DNA from: Dendrophyllia cribrosa
Taxonomy: Eukaryota; Cnidaria; Anthozoa; Scleractinia; Dendrophylliidae
NCBI GenBank assembly: GCA_024195265.1
Contig: JAJLRJ010000006.1
Location: 15,857,139 to 15,921,138 of the forward strand
Reading direction: 5' to 3'
DNA length: 64,000 nucleotides
In this document: positions 24,301 through 32,400 of the stretch, piece by piece
Numbering within the stretch: position 1 is the stretch's first letter
How the letters are laid out: each line of letters begins with the position of its first letter
The notes under the pieces: generated by a model
The model's input: the letters and a program-made list of their open reading frames with translations, nothing else
Databases searched by the model: none
Told to the model about the DNA's origin: nothing
Program-made: the position numbers and the translations under genes

Positions 24301-27300
24301 AATCTGCAAAAAGGAAAACAAAAGATAAACTGTGCAAAACCAAAAAAAAACTGGTTTGAAAAAAAAAAGAACATTTGAACCGCAACATATAAATTATTCA
24401 CTCTTGAACAAGCAAGCAAATTTCAATGAATTTGATTATTAAACATGATTTAATGTCATTCAACATGATTCAACAGTGTGACTAAATGAAGTTTAACATG
24501 TTGAATTCAACAATGTTAAACAATGATGAACTGTGATGTTGAACTTGTTTGAACAATGTTAATCGCGATGTTGAACTTGTTTGGCCAGGACTTACGTTGT
24601 TCAGAACATTGCAATTTACCTGTTATACATCTAGAGTAAATTTTCGCAAGAGCATCAAGCTTATTGTGAAAATTTACTTTGTCTTTGTCCACTTGTACAA
24701 ACTGAGTATTGTCCTTACAAGTTTCCTCTTCAAACTGTCGGCAACTTGAATCACTAGCAACTGAAATATCCAAAGAGCTATTTTTATTAAACTCCTTGTC
24801 AGGGGAAGATGTTGAAAGCAAACTGTTTGTCCCTGGGTGACTTTGTTGCCAAGCATCTGGTATCATTGTCTGTTTAGGTGGAGTTACAATAAAATCTCCC
24901 AGCACATGATGTGGTGGGGATCTGACGCCTGGCTGAGGACTGGGAGTAGTTCTACATGAATGTCCCCAAGGGGAATCCCCTTTGCTTCTCTTTTTAGATT
25001 TCATCAGCTTTAACATGTTTCTTTCATCTTGAAGAGAAGCTGGACTGCCATTGCTTTCCAGTGTAAGTGGTGAAGATGTGAATGCTGGTGAAGATTTTCC
25101 TTTCTTTCCATCACTTTTAATCTGTGTTGGGGTAATTCTTCTCGAAGGGGTCAATTGTTTGCTGTTAACAAGACAAAAATAATCTGAAAAATTTAATAAC
25201 AGATCACTGCAAAAACTCTAATAAGCCCCTCAACCTCTGGTTTCTATATAGGCTTCTTCTATATACATGTAGGCTTCTATATAGGCTTCCTTGTCAATAC
25301 CACCTTAAACTTTTTGTAGTCTATCGTCTCTAAGTTCATAAATTTCTAGTGTATTGTATTATTATTATGTTGTGGTTCAATTTTATCCTTAGTTCAAATT
25401 TTATTTTCCTTTGTTTAAAACTCATTATCATACATTACCATGGACAAAAACAAAGGAAAATAAAATTTGAACCACGGATAAAAATGAACCACAACATATA
25501 CATGTATATTTTTTATGTGGTTAATGGCAAAAATGAATGAATGAATGAAAGTCCCCCTCCTAACTTCGCCCTGTATAATAATCCCTCTCTTTCTCTCAAG
25601 CTGTCATTAAGCTTTGAGGTTCTCTTCTGAGAGGAAATATAAATACTGATAATACTTAACTAGAAAGTAATGTATCAGTATGTCAATTCAAGTAATGGGA
25701 AATATTTTATGCAAAATTTCAGGTGAATTACGCTTTCCTATTAAACAGTCTCAAAAGCAGCAAGTTATGGTTACAATAACAATTATAAACCAAAAGTGAA
25801 AATCATGCTTGCCAAACCGGGTTAGTGGTCAGTACAATTATTTGTACTCATCCGAAAGGATGGGCAAGTGGCTAAGCTCTAAAATTTTCCAACCCTGAAA
25901 CTATATTTTTAATACCTACATGTAGTACATGTATAAGAATGGGATGGGAAAAATGCTGGTCTCCGAGACTGTGACACCTTAAGTCTGACAAAAAGTATTC
26001 ACTGTAAATTATAACTACGTGTTTTTTCAAATAAGAGTTCAACTGCCCAGGCGAGTGTCAAATTTTCTTGGGTAAGTACAAATTGTACAGTTTTGGTGCA
26101 GTTCTGAAAGTCACTCACTCAAATGGAAAGTGCTATCAAAATTACATGTACGTGTAAGTTTCCAACCACATACACATAATAAAATTATCATGTTTATACC
26201 TGTTAGAACCCATGGGAGGAAAATCATCTGGGTCATCAATATTTATCTTTGGTTGTGTCACCAATGGTGACAACTTATCTCTGTCATTTCCTTGAACTTT
26301 TGGAGATTTCCTCCTGAGGCGCGGCGATGAAGAAGGTGAAGCATGCTTCTCCTGTAGCTTCTCTCGCCGACTTTGCGATAGAGGTGTGACAGGTGAAGGC
26401 GATGGGGTCTTTTGTGAAAGAAATAAAGTTCCTTTTGAAGAGCTCTTGGTGACCCGTGATTGGTCAGTTGTAGATTTGACACCTTTGCTTTGAGAAACTG
26501 GTGTTTTCTTGGGTGTTAAGGCTGCATTTTGACGTGGTGTTAAATGGTGGGAAGTCTTTTCTCTGAGATAGTTAAGAAGGAAGGGTGCCAGTTCTGCAAT
26601 ATTTTGTTTCTTTACTGTTTCACTTTCTTCCTTTGCATCCTGCATTAAGCAAGGTAGGTAAACTGTTAGGTTAATGTGCTAAAAAGAACATGTGCCATGT
26701 GAGTGACCCACAACTGGATATTTGTTTAACATCTTCTGGGTAAAAAAAAATGAAAAAAAGTGGTTTGTTTGTGCTAATATACATTGTAACTGGATTAAAC
26801 CATTGAGCGAGAATACTTGGACAGACAAATCATTGTTCTTGCTGGAAAACCCTTTCAATTAGCAAACATTGTATATCTGAGCCTTATACATGTACCTTGC
26901 CTTGAAGCGGAGATATACTGTGGATCATTGAATGTTGAGATACATACCCAGTATGCAAGATTTGCGTACTGCCATACAAACTGTAATGGTTCATCGCGAC
27001 AACGCGAATGCTCATCGTTTAAGGAATACCGAAAACAAACTAGTTCTTTCACAACCTCGCAATGATTATCTGAAGAGAAGATTTTTGTACAGTGGAGCTC
27101 AGTTTATTTTTGAGCATGGCCTCCATGAAAAGCAGTTTTTATTTTTTATGTTGTACCTCTTATTTGTATGGGGTTAGTTTCTAGAGAAACTGTGGTGCTG
27201 CGTCGGTGGGGGGATGAAACACGAGAATTTAGTTTTATCGACTGAGTCGATAAGGTAAATTGACCACCGTAAAAGGATTCAAATAGCTGACGTTTCGAGC

Positions 27301-28781
27301 GCTAGCCCTTCGTCGGAGCGAATCAAGGAATTGTGGGTAGTGTGTGGTTTTATATAGTAAGCGGTGGAGCTACGCTATTGGTGGAAATTTGGTGACGTGA
27401 AAAACAAATGTAGATTAGTTGAATGAAAAGCGTTCGTTGATTCCGTGGGGTTTGAGAGTGCCGATTTGAAAGATGATTTTTTGTTCTAGGTTTTTACGGC
27501 TTTCTGTGTTACCCTGGTGTAGGGAAAGGCCGCAGATTGTCATGTGTTGTTTAGAATGGTTAGTAAGATTAAAATGGCGCGCGACTGGTTTGGATGCGTC
27601 TTTGTCATTTTTTTCAACGTCTCGGAGATGTTCACGAAAACGGTCGCCCAGTCTCCTCCCTGTTTCGCCAATGTATATCTTTTTGCAAAAAGTACATGTA
27701 ATGCAGTAGATAACATTTACGGAGGTGCATGTAAAACGATCAGTGATTTTAATAGATCGTTTGGGTCCTGTTATTTTGTCCGCGTTGTGAATGAAAGGAC
27801 AAGTGTTACATCGTGTGCGTGTGCATTTGAAAGTTCCCGGTACATCGTCAGATTTCAGTGCGCTCGTAACTAGAAAGTTGCCTATGTTTTTGTCACGTTT
27901 GAATGAAATTAGTGGGGGTTGTGAAAAAATTCTGCCAGTTTCGGGGTCGTTTTGGAGTAATTTGAAATTTTTTAAAATGATGCTTTTGACTGTGTTGTTG
28001 TGTGGGTGGAAAGTGAGGGTGAATGGAATTCTCTCGTTCTCTTCCTTCTGTGGCGTTTGTAGTGCTGACTGTCTGTCGATCTGTTGTGCACGTTGTTGGC
28101 CCGTATTAACAACAGAGTCAGGGTACCCACGTTTCTTGAAAAACTGGCACATTTCTTCTGATTTGTTGGAAAAATCAGAGTCATCACTACATAGACGTCG
28201 AAGTCTGAGAAATTGAGAATACGGAATGGCGTTTTTAACGTGCGATGGATGTGAGGATGAATGTAACAGATAACTGTGGGAATCTGTAGGTTTGTAGTGC
28301 ACACTTGTGGATAAACTGTTACCGTTGATTGAAATATTAATGTCAAGAAAAGCGACTGAGGTTTCGGAAATTTCCCAGGTATATTTTAGAGCTGGATGAA
28401 AAGTATTGACAGAAGTTATGAATTGATTAAGTTCCTCTTTACTGGAAGAGGTAGTTAGTTTGTAGTTAGGAAGATAGGTAGCTAGCTGATTACGATAAAT
28501 AAGCTGATGGAAATACTGTGTATAAATAAAGTTATGAATTCTATTCTAAACATCTGTAAAAATGATAAACTTCACTGACCTATATATCTTGGCTTCTACT
28601 GTAAGCAAGATATAATCCTCAAATGTTGAAGCTTCAATTTGACCAGTAATTACATAGAGTTAACATAAAATTCTGACAAGTATTGCCATGTGACACAAAC
28701 TGTAATGGCAAATGTTTTTTTTCTATTTCCAATGTAACACACATACATGTAAACTGTGGCTTTCGAACCTAACCCCCCCCC

Positions 28782-28826
<45 letters not shown>

Positions 28827-29198
28827 CAACCCTCTCCCGAATTGTTAACAGCTCAAATTTTGTTTTATACTGCAGTACTGCATAAGTACGAGCGCCCTTC
28901 TTCTCATTACCTGAAGATTATTTCTGAATTATTTTTTACTATTACGAATGCTTCCTGAATCCACAGTTAATTGTAAGCTTATTTAAAACGATTTTAAGCT
29001 CTTGGTTGGTAAGATTAGAGCGTAATCTTAAAATTAACTTAATATGCTCAGAGCACCGAACTAAACTTAAACTTAAACAGAACTTTGTGGTTATGTACTA
29101 TGCATGCAGCTTACCTCTTTGCTATCAATTTTAGACTGCTCGTCTATATCTTGCAATGTTATTTTCCCGTCCAAAATTTGAGCCAAAATGGCAGCCAT
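2304..29198 (-). CDS. CDAN1: Codanin-1, 18 exons visible, C-terminus beyond left edge
   Basis: Codanin-1 in vertebrates is a cytosolic binder of the histone chaperone ASF1 that also partners CDIN1; human mutations cause congenital dyserythropoietic anaemia type I. Exons (minus strand): 29115-29198, 26200-26639, 24620-25161, 23784-23885, 23352-23433, 22488-22542, 18723-18791, 18390-18481, 12264-12353, 11658-11733, 10105-10193, 9465-9572, 8292-8343, 7704-7775, 5612-5755, 4682-4848, 3833-3911, 2304-2411. Every junction is GT-AG and the phases join without a break, giving about 817 codons against about 1226 in human. Motifs aligning with human codanin-1 run in order: MAAIL start, PFLLNYLRE, DDFPPMGS, SRRITPT, NLVPN, FSPSLK, DVFYELVREWED, RLQERF, FNQHLMD, LAKFLGF, LTIPWAVEYLS and LGWFFEIPVIP. 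Exon 18 ends in a good donor, so the gene continues leftward. Introns are swollen by transposons. Confidence is high on identity; the exon 8 acceptor is the least certain boundary. Confidence 0.93.
2717..3679. mobile_element. TTAA-flanked non-autonomous DNA transposon, 963 bp
   Basis: Flanked on both sides by TTAA (2713-2716, 3680-3683). Inverted repeats of about 170 bp begin GGTGTTTCGATACA and continue through TCTGGAGACCATACCTACA. The TIR start resembles the GGTGGCTCAATACAG ends of the autonomous element at 12881-17368. The 67-codon minus-strand frame inside shows no recognisable domain. Confidence 0.78.
3833..3911 (-). CDS. CDAN1: CDAN1 exon 17
   Basis: Acceptor gatatag|A, donor TTTGAG|gtgaga. 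Encodes STQEMNHSKLLLVLCLGWFF (human [22 protein letters not shown]). Confidence 0.88.
4682..4848 (-). CDS. CDAN1: CDAN1 exon 16
   Basis: Acceptor ttctgcag|ATT, donor TACAG|gttaat. Encodes RLVLTIPWAVEYLSMMD (human RAVLTVPWLVEFLSFAD) followed by PILDYFSEVLHCLNRTYR. Confidence 0.93.
5411..5588. mobile_element. TA-flanked mariner-like MITE
   Basis: TIRs CAGTCGAACCTCC and GGAGGTTTGACCG are flanked by TA dinucleotides (5409-5410, 5589-5590), as in Tc1/mariner-derived MITEs. It lies next to CDAN1 exon 15. Confidence 0.65.
5612..5755 (-). CDS. CDAN1: CDAN1 exon 15
   Basis: Acceptor cttcctcag|GAA, donor AACAGG|gttagt. Encodes MRILAKFLGFLLFQPYYG (human LRLLAKFLGFVAFLPYRG). Confidence 0.93.
5985..6085 (+). 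repeat. tRNA-derived SINE head
   Basis: Contains an A-box-like stretch (TCAGTGGTTAGAGCATC) and a B box (GGTTCAAATC) at tRNA-like spacing, but does not fold as an intact tRNA. It probably represents a tRNA-derived SINE in a CDAN1 intron. Confidence 0.5.
6186..6500. repeat. GC-ended repeat with CCCTAAAAGGTACC units
   Basis: Bounded by G-run and C-run ends (CCCCGGGGGGG... and ...CCCCCCCTCCCCCC). Carries several ACCCTAAAAGGTACCA-like units. A related copy lies at about 38196-38485. Confidence 0.5.
6621..7607. mobile_element. MITE with CAGTCAACTCTC ends, interrupted
   Basis: Inverted ends CAGTCAACTCTCTCTTAA and TTAAAAGAGAGTTGACTG bound a unit with repeated TTAAGCGACCACT motifs. It is split by the TTAA element 6671-7465. 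Confidence 0.65.
6671..7465. mobile_element. TTAA-flanked non-autonomous element, 795 bp, nested
   Basis: TTAA at 6667-6670 and 7466-7469. Ends GGTGGCTGAACACAGTTT and AAACTGTATTCAGCCACC nearly match the ends of the autonomous element at 12881-17368, so it is probably a deletion derivative mobilised by the same transposase. Confidence 0.8.
7704..7775 (-). CDS. CDAN1: CDAN1 exon 14
   Basis: Acceptor catag|ATG, donor AATCAG|gtcaga. It is an acidic linker of 24 residues starting MNDKEFPLSDLEKGSEK. This is the least conserved exon, called from phase and splice sites. Confidence 0.72.
8292..8343 (-). CDS. CDAN1: CDAN1 exon 13
   Basis: Acceptor attgcag|C, donor CTGAG|gtacag. Encodes SFNQHLMDLLIVSITE (human QFNQHLMDSLSLKIQE). 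Confidence 0.88.
8795..9071. mobile_element. TA-flanked MITE, family AGAGC, copy 2
   Basis: TA on both sides (8793-8794, 9072-9073). Ends GAGCATTTTTCAATTG and AACTGAAAACTGCTC. It is in reverse orientation to copies 1 and 3 and uninterrupted. Confidence 0.7.
9265..9411. mobile_element. Palindromic MITE, GGTTGTTCAAAAGG ends
   Basis: A 147-bp near-complete palindrome whose arms carry GTTCAAAAGGTGGATAG and repeated GGATAACGC / TATCC motifs. Its GGTTGTTC.AAAG termini recur in the 1.6-kb element at 19179-20822. Confidence 0.7.
9465..9572 (-). CDS. CDAN1: CDAN1 exon 12
   Basis: Acceptor ttgccag|G, donor GCAAG|gtatat. Encodes LQERFVTPSSSTGPCPSPSF (human [20 protein letters not shown]) and then EFFKGFIQSAA. 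Confidence 0.92.
10105..10193 (-). CDS. CDAN1: CDAN1 exon 11
   Basis: Acceptor gtttgtag|ATG, donor TTTCAAAG|gtataa. Encodes MCEEERSGSDFRSSSMLNN then LQKSNPEKFQR, matching human MCQSPGGAGG...VLSMLGADKLGRLWR. Confidence 0.87.
10245..11640. repeat. 1.4-kb polypurine tract
   Basis: The plus strand is almost entirely A and G (GGGAGGAAGG and AGAGAGAAGG variants) across CDAN1 intron 10, so the transcribed CDAN1 RNA would be polypyrimidine here. Apparent frames of Ser/Leu/Pro or Arg/Glu/Gly are composition artefacts. Confidence 0.9.
10420..10719. repeat. (GAGAG)n pentanucleotide array, about 60 copies
   Basis: An uninterrupted GAGAG array inside the polypurine tract with no visible variant unit, indicating recent expansion or a polymorphic locus. 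Confidence 0.95.
11658..11733 (-). CDS. CDAN1: CDAN1 exon 10
   Basis: Acceptor cttgcag|G, donor CTGCAG|gtgaat. Encodes NYSHFARLFKSQLLQ (human SHSHFVRLFQKQLLQ). Confidence 0.9.
12264..12353 (-). CDS. CDAN1: CDAN1 exon 9
   Basis: Acceptor gttctag|G, donor ATAAG|gtactt. Encodes DVFYELVREWEDCN then GWNVEDHMGDRIR; human has DVFYEVLREWEDHHEEPGW. Confidence 0.92.
13734..16869 (-). CDS. Transposase with Mutator/Kolobok-like domain and C-terminal DnaQ-like exonuclease start
   Basis: Three exons join in phase: about 16732-16869 (start not determined), 16548-16635 and 13734-15685. The core carries CTHCGNFN, then VNTRAVLGSLHIGIGETQLN, then SYDMGWQKRGKGHNSLTG, and a Cys-rich CKSCRVC. These are the hallmarks of the Mutator-like transposase domain seen in many invertebrate proteins. 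About 65-90 residues before the stop, FIIFDTETTC-TGKHAEICQF matches motif I (DxE) of DEDD exonucleases. Motifs II and III are not found before the stop, so the exonuclease half looks truncated or continues in an unrecognised exon. It should be nuclear. It is the likely source of activity for the TTAA-flanked MITEs nearby. Confidence 0.72.
15826..15935. mobile_element. Small palindromic MITE, copy 1
   Basis: Arms AATTTTATCCTTGG and CCAAGGATAAAATT, with inner AAATTTTATTTTCCTTTGTT repeated inverted. It lies inside the TTAA transposon; a second copy is at 25372-25497. Confidence 0.7.
16225..16392. repeat. (ATT)n microsatellites
   Basis: Two runs of TATTATTATT at about 16229-16264 and 16360-16390, in an intron of the transposase gene. 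Confidence 0.85.
17751..17783 (-). ncRNA. Hammerhead ribozyme motif (minus strand arm)
   Basis: Minus strand reads CTGAAGA, then GGCAAC-AGTA-GTTGCC as a perfect six-pair helix II, then GAAAC-GTC. This fits the consensus CUGANGA...GAAA core of minimal hammerheads. Confidence 0.72.
18139..18171 (+). ncRNA. Hammerhead ribozyme motif (plus strand arm)
   Basis: Mirror copy of the motif at 17751-17783, with the same core and the same perfect helix II. Confidence 0.72.
18390..18481 (-). CDS. CDAN1: CDAN1 exon 8
   Basis: Donor CAAAG|gtaacc is clear. The acceptor tatcaag|TCT is weak but is the only AG that keeps phase 0 after exon 7. Encodes VPFSVERDNKQNF then PTDRAFHNFRKQR (human SSDRAFHTFKKQR). 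Confidence 0.82.
18723..18791 (-). CDS. CDAN1: CDAN1 exon 7
   Basis: Acceptor ttcttag|ATT, donor ACAAAG|gtttgt. Encodes IADFSPSLKDTFIQQY, aligning with human LLCFSPALQGRLRAAY. Confidence 0.88.
19039..21066. mobile_element. AATT-flanked GAAGGGCTCCC MITE, copy interrupted by a 1.6-kb element
   Basis: AATT at 19035-19038 and 21067-21070. Ends GAAGGGCTCCCGGCAATAAC and GACGTTCTTGTCGGGAGCCC then TTC. Its two halves match the 403-bp copies at 34289 and 36892. It is split at 19179-20822. Confidence 0.82.
19179..20822. mobile_element. GCCCGGTTGTTCGAAAG-ended element nested in the AATT MITE, 1644 bp
   Basis: Inverted ends GCCCGGTTGTTCGAAAGC and GCTTTCGAACAACCGGGC, flanked by a CCAGG repeat (19174-19178, 20823-20827). 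Comparison with the uninterrupted MITE copies shows the continuous target sequence. Sub-terminal zones are rich in TTAACC palindromes. No transposase frame is visible, so it is non-autonomous. Confidence 0.78.
21364..22372. mobile_element. TTAA-flanked element with CCCATTCGCTCC ends, 1009 bp
   Basis: TTAA at 21360-21363 and 22373-22376. Ends CCCATTCGCTCCTACA and CTCAGGAGTGAATGGG. Short frames inside lack any recognisable domain. Confidence 0.72.
22488..22542 (-). CDS. CDAN1: CDAN1 exon 6
   Basis: Acceptor tttcacag|A, donor CCAAGG|gtaagt. Encodes LLDKDTLRLLADNPR (human NLDKGTLKLLAENER). Confidence 0.88.
22965..23149. repeat. Short inverted-end repeat in CDAN1 intron 5
   Basis: CAGGGGTGTAGCTACC at the left and GGCTACGCCCCTG at the right form short inverted ends. 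GTACTGAAAAAGTC and CTCTGAAAAAGTCC are repeated inside. Confidence 0.4.
23352..23433 (-). CDS. CDAN1: CDAN1 exon 5
   Basis: Acceptor attttag|GT, donor CAAAG|gtgtga. Encodes ILDSLHNCIFFSVAVLQN (human FQSIHDCVFFAVQVLEC). Confidence 0.88.
23784..23885 (-). CDS. CDAN1: CDAN1 exon 4
   Basis: Acceptor tttacccag|GC, donor TGTG|gtaata. Encodes NLVPN then EMYFVVQLLTARG, matching human [20 protein letters not shown]. Confidence 0.88.
24620..25161 (-). CDS. CDAN1: CDAN1 exon 3 with ASF1-binding B-domain-like motif
   Basis: Acceptor ttaacag|C, donor ACAG|gtaaat. The exon opens with TPSRRITPTQI, which matches human codanin-1 SRRINPTPV, a motif resembling the ASF1-binding B-domain of HIRA and CAF-1. This is followed by LQDERNMLK (human LQEEREMLR) and, at the end, ALAKIYSRCITG (human ALVYSSCIAEN). 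The middle is disordered and SP-rich. Confidence 0.92.
25372..25497. mobile_element. Small palindromic MITE, copy 2
   Basis: Same family as 15826-15935: GTTCAATTTTATCCTT at the left, and AAATTTGAACC followed by GGATAAAA at the right. Confidence 0.68.
26200..26639 (-). CDS. CDAN1: CDAN1 exon 2
   Basis: Acceptor ttaatgcag|GAT, donor AACAG|gtataa. The exon holds the conserved PFLLNYLRE helix, then a Ser/Pro/Lys-rich low-complexity stretch with many SP/TP sites, and ends with DDFPPMGS (human EEFPPVGS). Confidence 0.92.
27285..27319 (-). ncRNA. Hammerhead-like motif at the Penelope 3' flank
   Basis: Minus strand reads CCGACGA, GGGC-TAGC-GCTC hairpin, then GAAACGTC. The core has C in place of the expected U in CUGANGA, so cleavage may be impaired. 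Confidence 0.55.
27415..28302 (-). CDS. Penelope-like RT C-terminus with GIY-YIG endonuclease
   Basis: The 295-codon open frame starts inside the RT thumb region (HYKPTDSHSYLLHSSSHPSH, then FLRLRRLCSDD). It has a Cys-rich linker (CTRTRCNTCPFI and CITCTFCKK) and then the GIY-YIG signature KIYIGETGRRLGDRFREHL. The frame continues upstream beyond 28302 without the first Met, so the listed start is not the native one. The endonuclease of these elements nicks the target for reverse transcription. Intact frame but no RT catalytic core, so it is not autonomous. Confidence 0.85.
   Translation of the reverse strand: MHYKPTDSHSYLLHSSSHPSHVKNAIPYSQFLRLRRLCSDDSDFSNKSEEMCQFFKKRGYPDSVVNTGQQRAQQIDRQSALQTPQKEENERIPFTLTFHPHNNTVKSIILKNFKLLQNDPETGRIFSQPPLISFKRDKNIGNFLVTSALKSDDVPGTFKCTRTRCNTCPFIHNADKITGPKRSIKITDRFTCTSVNVIYCITCTFCKKIYIGETGRRLGDRFREHLRDVEKNDKDASKPVARHFNLTNHSKQHMTICGLSLHQGNTESRKNLEQKIIFQIGTLKPHGINERFSFN
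28766..28828. repeat. Poly-C run followed by (CA)n
   Basis: About 29 consecutive C then a CA dinucleotide run, in CDAN1 intron 1. Confidence 0.9.
29115..29198 (-). CDS. CDAN1: CDAN1 exon 1 (start codon)
   Basis: Encodes 28 residues beginning MAAILAQILDG, close to the human start MAAVLESLL. It ends GAG|gtaagc in phase 0. The ATG at 29198 is the first in the frame and faces the SIVA start codon. Confidence 0.9.
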
Positions 29199-29424
29199 AT
29201 TTTCGTATTTTCTTGCATTTCAAATCCGCCGCCTTCATTTGTCGTGCGCAAGATCCGGGAAATGAACAGAGGGGATTTTGGCGCGAAAATATCACCAATC
29301 AGAAGGCTTCTTTTATCATACATTTCAAAAATTACATTTCAAACAAACTTTAAACTTCGTTCGAGGTTCGAGTTAGTTGAGCCGGGAGTTGAGCGAGGAA
29401 GTCATATGTACATCGCTGTGAAAG
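29199..29424. promoter_or_regulatory. Shared CDAN1/SIVA intergenic promoter region
   Basis: The 226 bp between the divergent start codons must contain both 5' UTRs and both core promoters unless upstream non-coding exons exist. No TATA box was seen at a convincing distance for either gene. Confidence 0.7.
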
Positions 29425-32400
29425 ATGCCTAAAAGAAACTTTCCTTTTGACGGAACTTCCCCACTGCAGCTCAAGACTCATGTCAATGCGTTTTACATCG
29501 AGAAGGCGAATGATATGGACAGAATTTACGGTAAGTTTGGTCTCGTTTCGCCTAGTTTATAGCTGTGACCGCACACCAAAATCACCTTTTGCCAGTCTTC
29601 GTTCGTGTATATAAAAATCCGGGTATAAAATGATGGTTTATAACTTACTTGTGTGTGGTTCTGTTAGTTTTGACGATCTATACTCGTATGTGTTTCTATT
29701 AGTTTTGAGAATTAAAACGCTAAAAATGGTGATTGGCATAAAAGCTACATGTAACAAACAATGCTTTTTGCGATGTTGGGCGTATTAATAAACTTGTTGG
29801 AGCGTTTGCCAAATGTAATTCTCCCAATGGCTTTCATGACCTTTCGGAGTGGAAACTGAAGTTGTGAGCTTTCTTCTTTTTTTATTGAAATCCCAACAGC
29901 AAGAACTCGTGAATTGATGCATGAAGGATCACTTCGCCTCCAGAAAACCCAGGCAGATCTGAACAACAACGTGCAGACAGAGCAAACTTTCAAATGCCAA
30001 AGATGCGTTCAGTCCAAGTTTGGTGTTCGCGTGGTTTGTGTCTTCTGTGAAAGACAAACATGTACCGATTGCAGTCGTCAGTGCGCACATTGTGGAGGAA
30101 TGTTTTGCTGTTTGTGCTCAATTGCCAAGTAAGTGGTTTGCATTTATTTTCGTCTCTCAGTTTCAGTACACGTGTTTATCAATCAATCGATCAATCAATC
30201 AGTGAGACAGTCAATAAGCCTGGGGTGGTCAATCGATAAAATTGATAATCGATAATATTCCATAAAAATCGATAAAATTAATTAATATCGGAAATCGATA
30301 AAAGGGTTCGTTGTAAGTAATCGGTAATTACAGCTGTATCGATTTTTCAATTATTAGCGTTGTCGATTTAGCTTATCTTACAATAAAAATTATTTATCGA
30401 AACAAAATCAACCAAAGATATAAACGAGCTCGCAAAAACACTAATAACAACTTCCTTAACCGTTTATCAATAAAATTTTCTCCATCTTTTCTAAAGTCTT
30501 ATAAAAAAACGATAGTTCAATAATGATTAAAATCAGAGAAAACCACAGATTAAATCTGTAAAAAATTCTATGGTTTACTTTAGGTATAAATGCAAGCCTG
30601 TAACTACGTAAACCAATGAACAAATACATGTACTAAATTTCAATTAATTCTGTAACGATCGATAAATCCGATAAAATCAATAACGTTGAGACTTCACCAG
30701 TGTGTGAGTATCGCTTTCTATTGATTGATCGATAAAATCGATAACGTTTAATTTCAATTATCGATTTCCACGTGAGCCTCCCAGTCTGCCGCAGATCCAC
30801 CCGTCCTTTCCGAGAACGAAAATGTCGATGAGGACAATTCTACGCTGTCGGACGACGGGGCTTCCTCACTTGACGACATAATGAGCGTTCGCGAGACCAC
30901 AAACGCGGCATCGAAGTCGCCAGCCTCGCCATTCTCGGACGACCAACTTCGCGTCCTACAACACATGGTCGAGGTGTCAATCGAACAAGCCCTCAGGCAC
31001 GTTCGCAGCCAGCTGACTGAAATTCACCCTGTCCTGCCCTCATCACGTCCTGCGGGTACCGCCTCTCCTCTTGGTCTCCATCGTCCTTTGGATCGCTCTT
31101 TGGAGGACAAAATCCTGCGGGGTGAGTACGTTGACTTTTCATTACTTTTGCCAGACTCGTTAACTCACCCCCAGGCCCCTACCCTCCAGTTTCGTTTGGA
31201 AGACTCGGCCCCAGGCACCACGGGTACCCCAATCACGATGGTCCGCAAAAAGAAAGCTGTGATTGATTCTTTTCACAAGTGGGTCAACGCCTATACGACG
31301 TTCATGCTCGTGCTTGTAACCGCCTACCCTCGGAGGGCCGTGGAGTTAATTAAGTATTTACAAATCATCAGTAGAGCGGAAGCTAAGTTTAGGGGGCTCG
31401 CCTGGCTCCACTACGATGAACAGTTTCGTCGCCGCGCCTCCCAGAACCTGACCCTTAATTGGGGTCTCGTGGACCTGGAGCTGTGGACTGTCACCTTTTC
31501 GGGCCAAGCTAAACCTCACTGCTTCCTGTGTTCCAGCCCCTACCACAGTCAAACAGACTGCCCCGTTGCTGACCCCGCCCGCCGCCCAGCCAGGAGTCCC
31601 GGTTCATCAACCTGCTACAACTTTAACAAACCTGGCGGTTGCTCCCGCCGGTCCTGCCAATTCCAGCATGTGTGCAGCAGATGCCACTCTCCATCGCACT
31701 CAATCCTGCGCTGCAAATCCGGACAACCTGAGCCCAGGGCCCAGCTCTCCAGCGACCGTGGCAAGAAGTAAAGTACTCCAGCAGTCTCGTTCCCAGCAAC
31801 CTTCAGTGTCCACTCCAATCAAGCTTGATGTCCTTGAACATGAACTCTTACGCCACCCTGATCGTACCTTTGTTAATAATTTACTTAATTCTTTAAGATT
31901 TGGCACACATGTAGGTTACACTGGTCCCCAGTCCCCTAGGGTATCTCGCAACTTAATTTCCGCTTCCCAACACCCTGAGGTAGTGACCAGTAATCTTGCT
32001 AAGGAGGTTAACTTGGGGAGGGTAGCGGGACCTTTTAGCTCACCCCCTCTCCCCAACCTGCAATGTCACCCGGTGGGCGTGGTTCCTAAGAAGCACACCT
32101 CTGAGTGGCGGACCATTTACCACCTATCCTACCCAGAAGGGCATAGTGTTAAATGACTATATCCCAAAGGACCCCTATTCTCTCCAATATGTCCGGGTGG
32201 ATGTCGCTCTACGCGTTCTTAAGTCCTTGGGGCCGGGGTCCTACATGGCTAAGACTGACCTTAAGTCAGCCTTTCGCCTCATCCCTATTCATCCCGATGA
32301 TTGGAACCTCTTGGGTATCTATTGGAAAGCCCAGTTCTATGTGGACCTTTACCTTCCCTTCGTGCTCCGTAGCGCCCCTTATCTTTTCAACCAACTTTCT

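Larger units (their letters stand above)
27225..28445 (-). mobile_element. 5'-truncated Penelope-like retroelement
   Basis: Minus-strand fragment in CDAN1 intron 1. It carries the RT C-terminal zone and GIY-YIG endonuclease, then about 190 bp of 3' flank with a hammerhead-like motif. Homology-like coding can be followed up to about 28445 (SKEELNQFITSVNTFHPALK). Upstream of that the expected RT core with the YIDD box is missing. Confidence 0.82.

Noticed and set aside
28766..28797. Homopolymer C runs as regulatory quadruplex sites
   Set aside because: Length is unreliable in assemblies and nothing around them suggests regulation.
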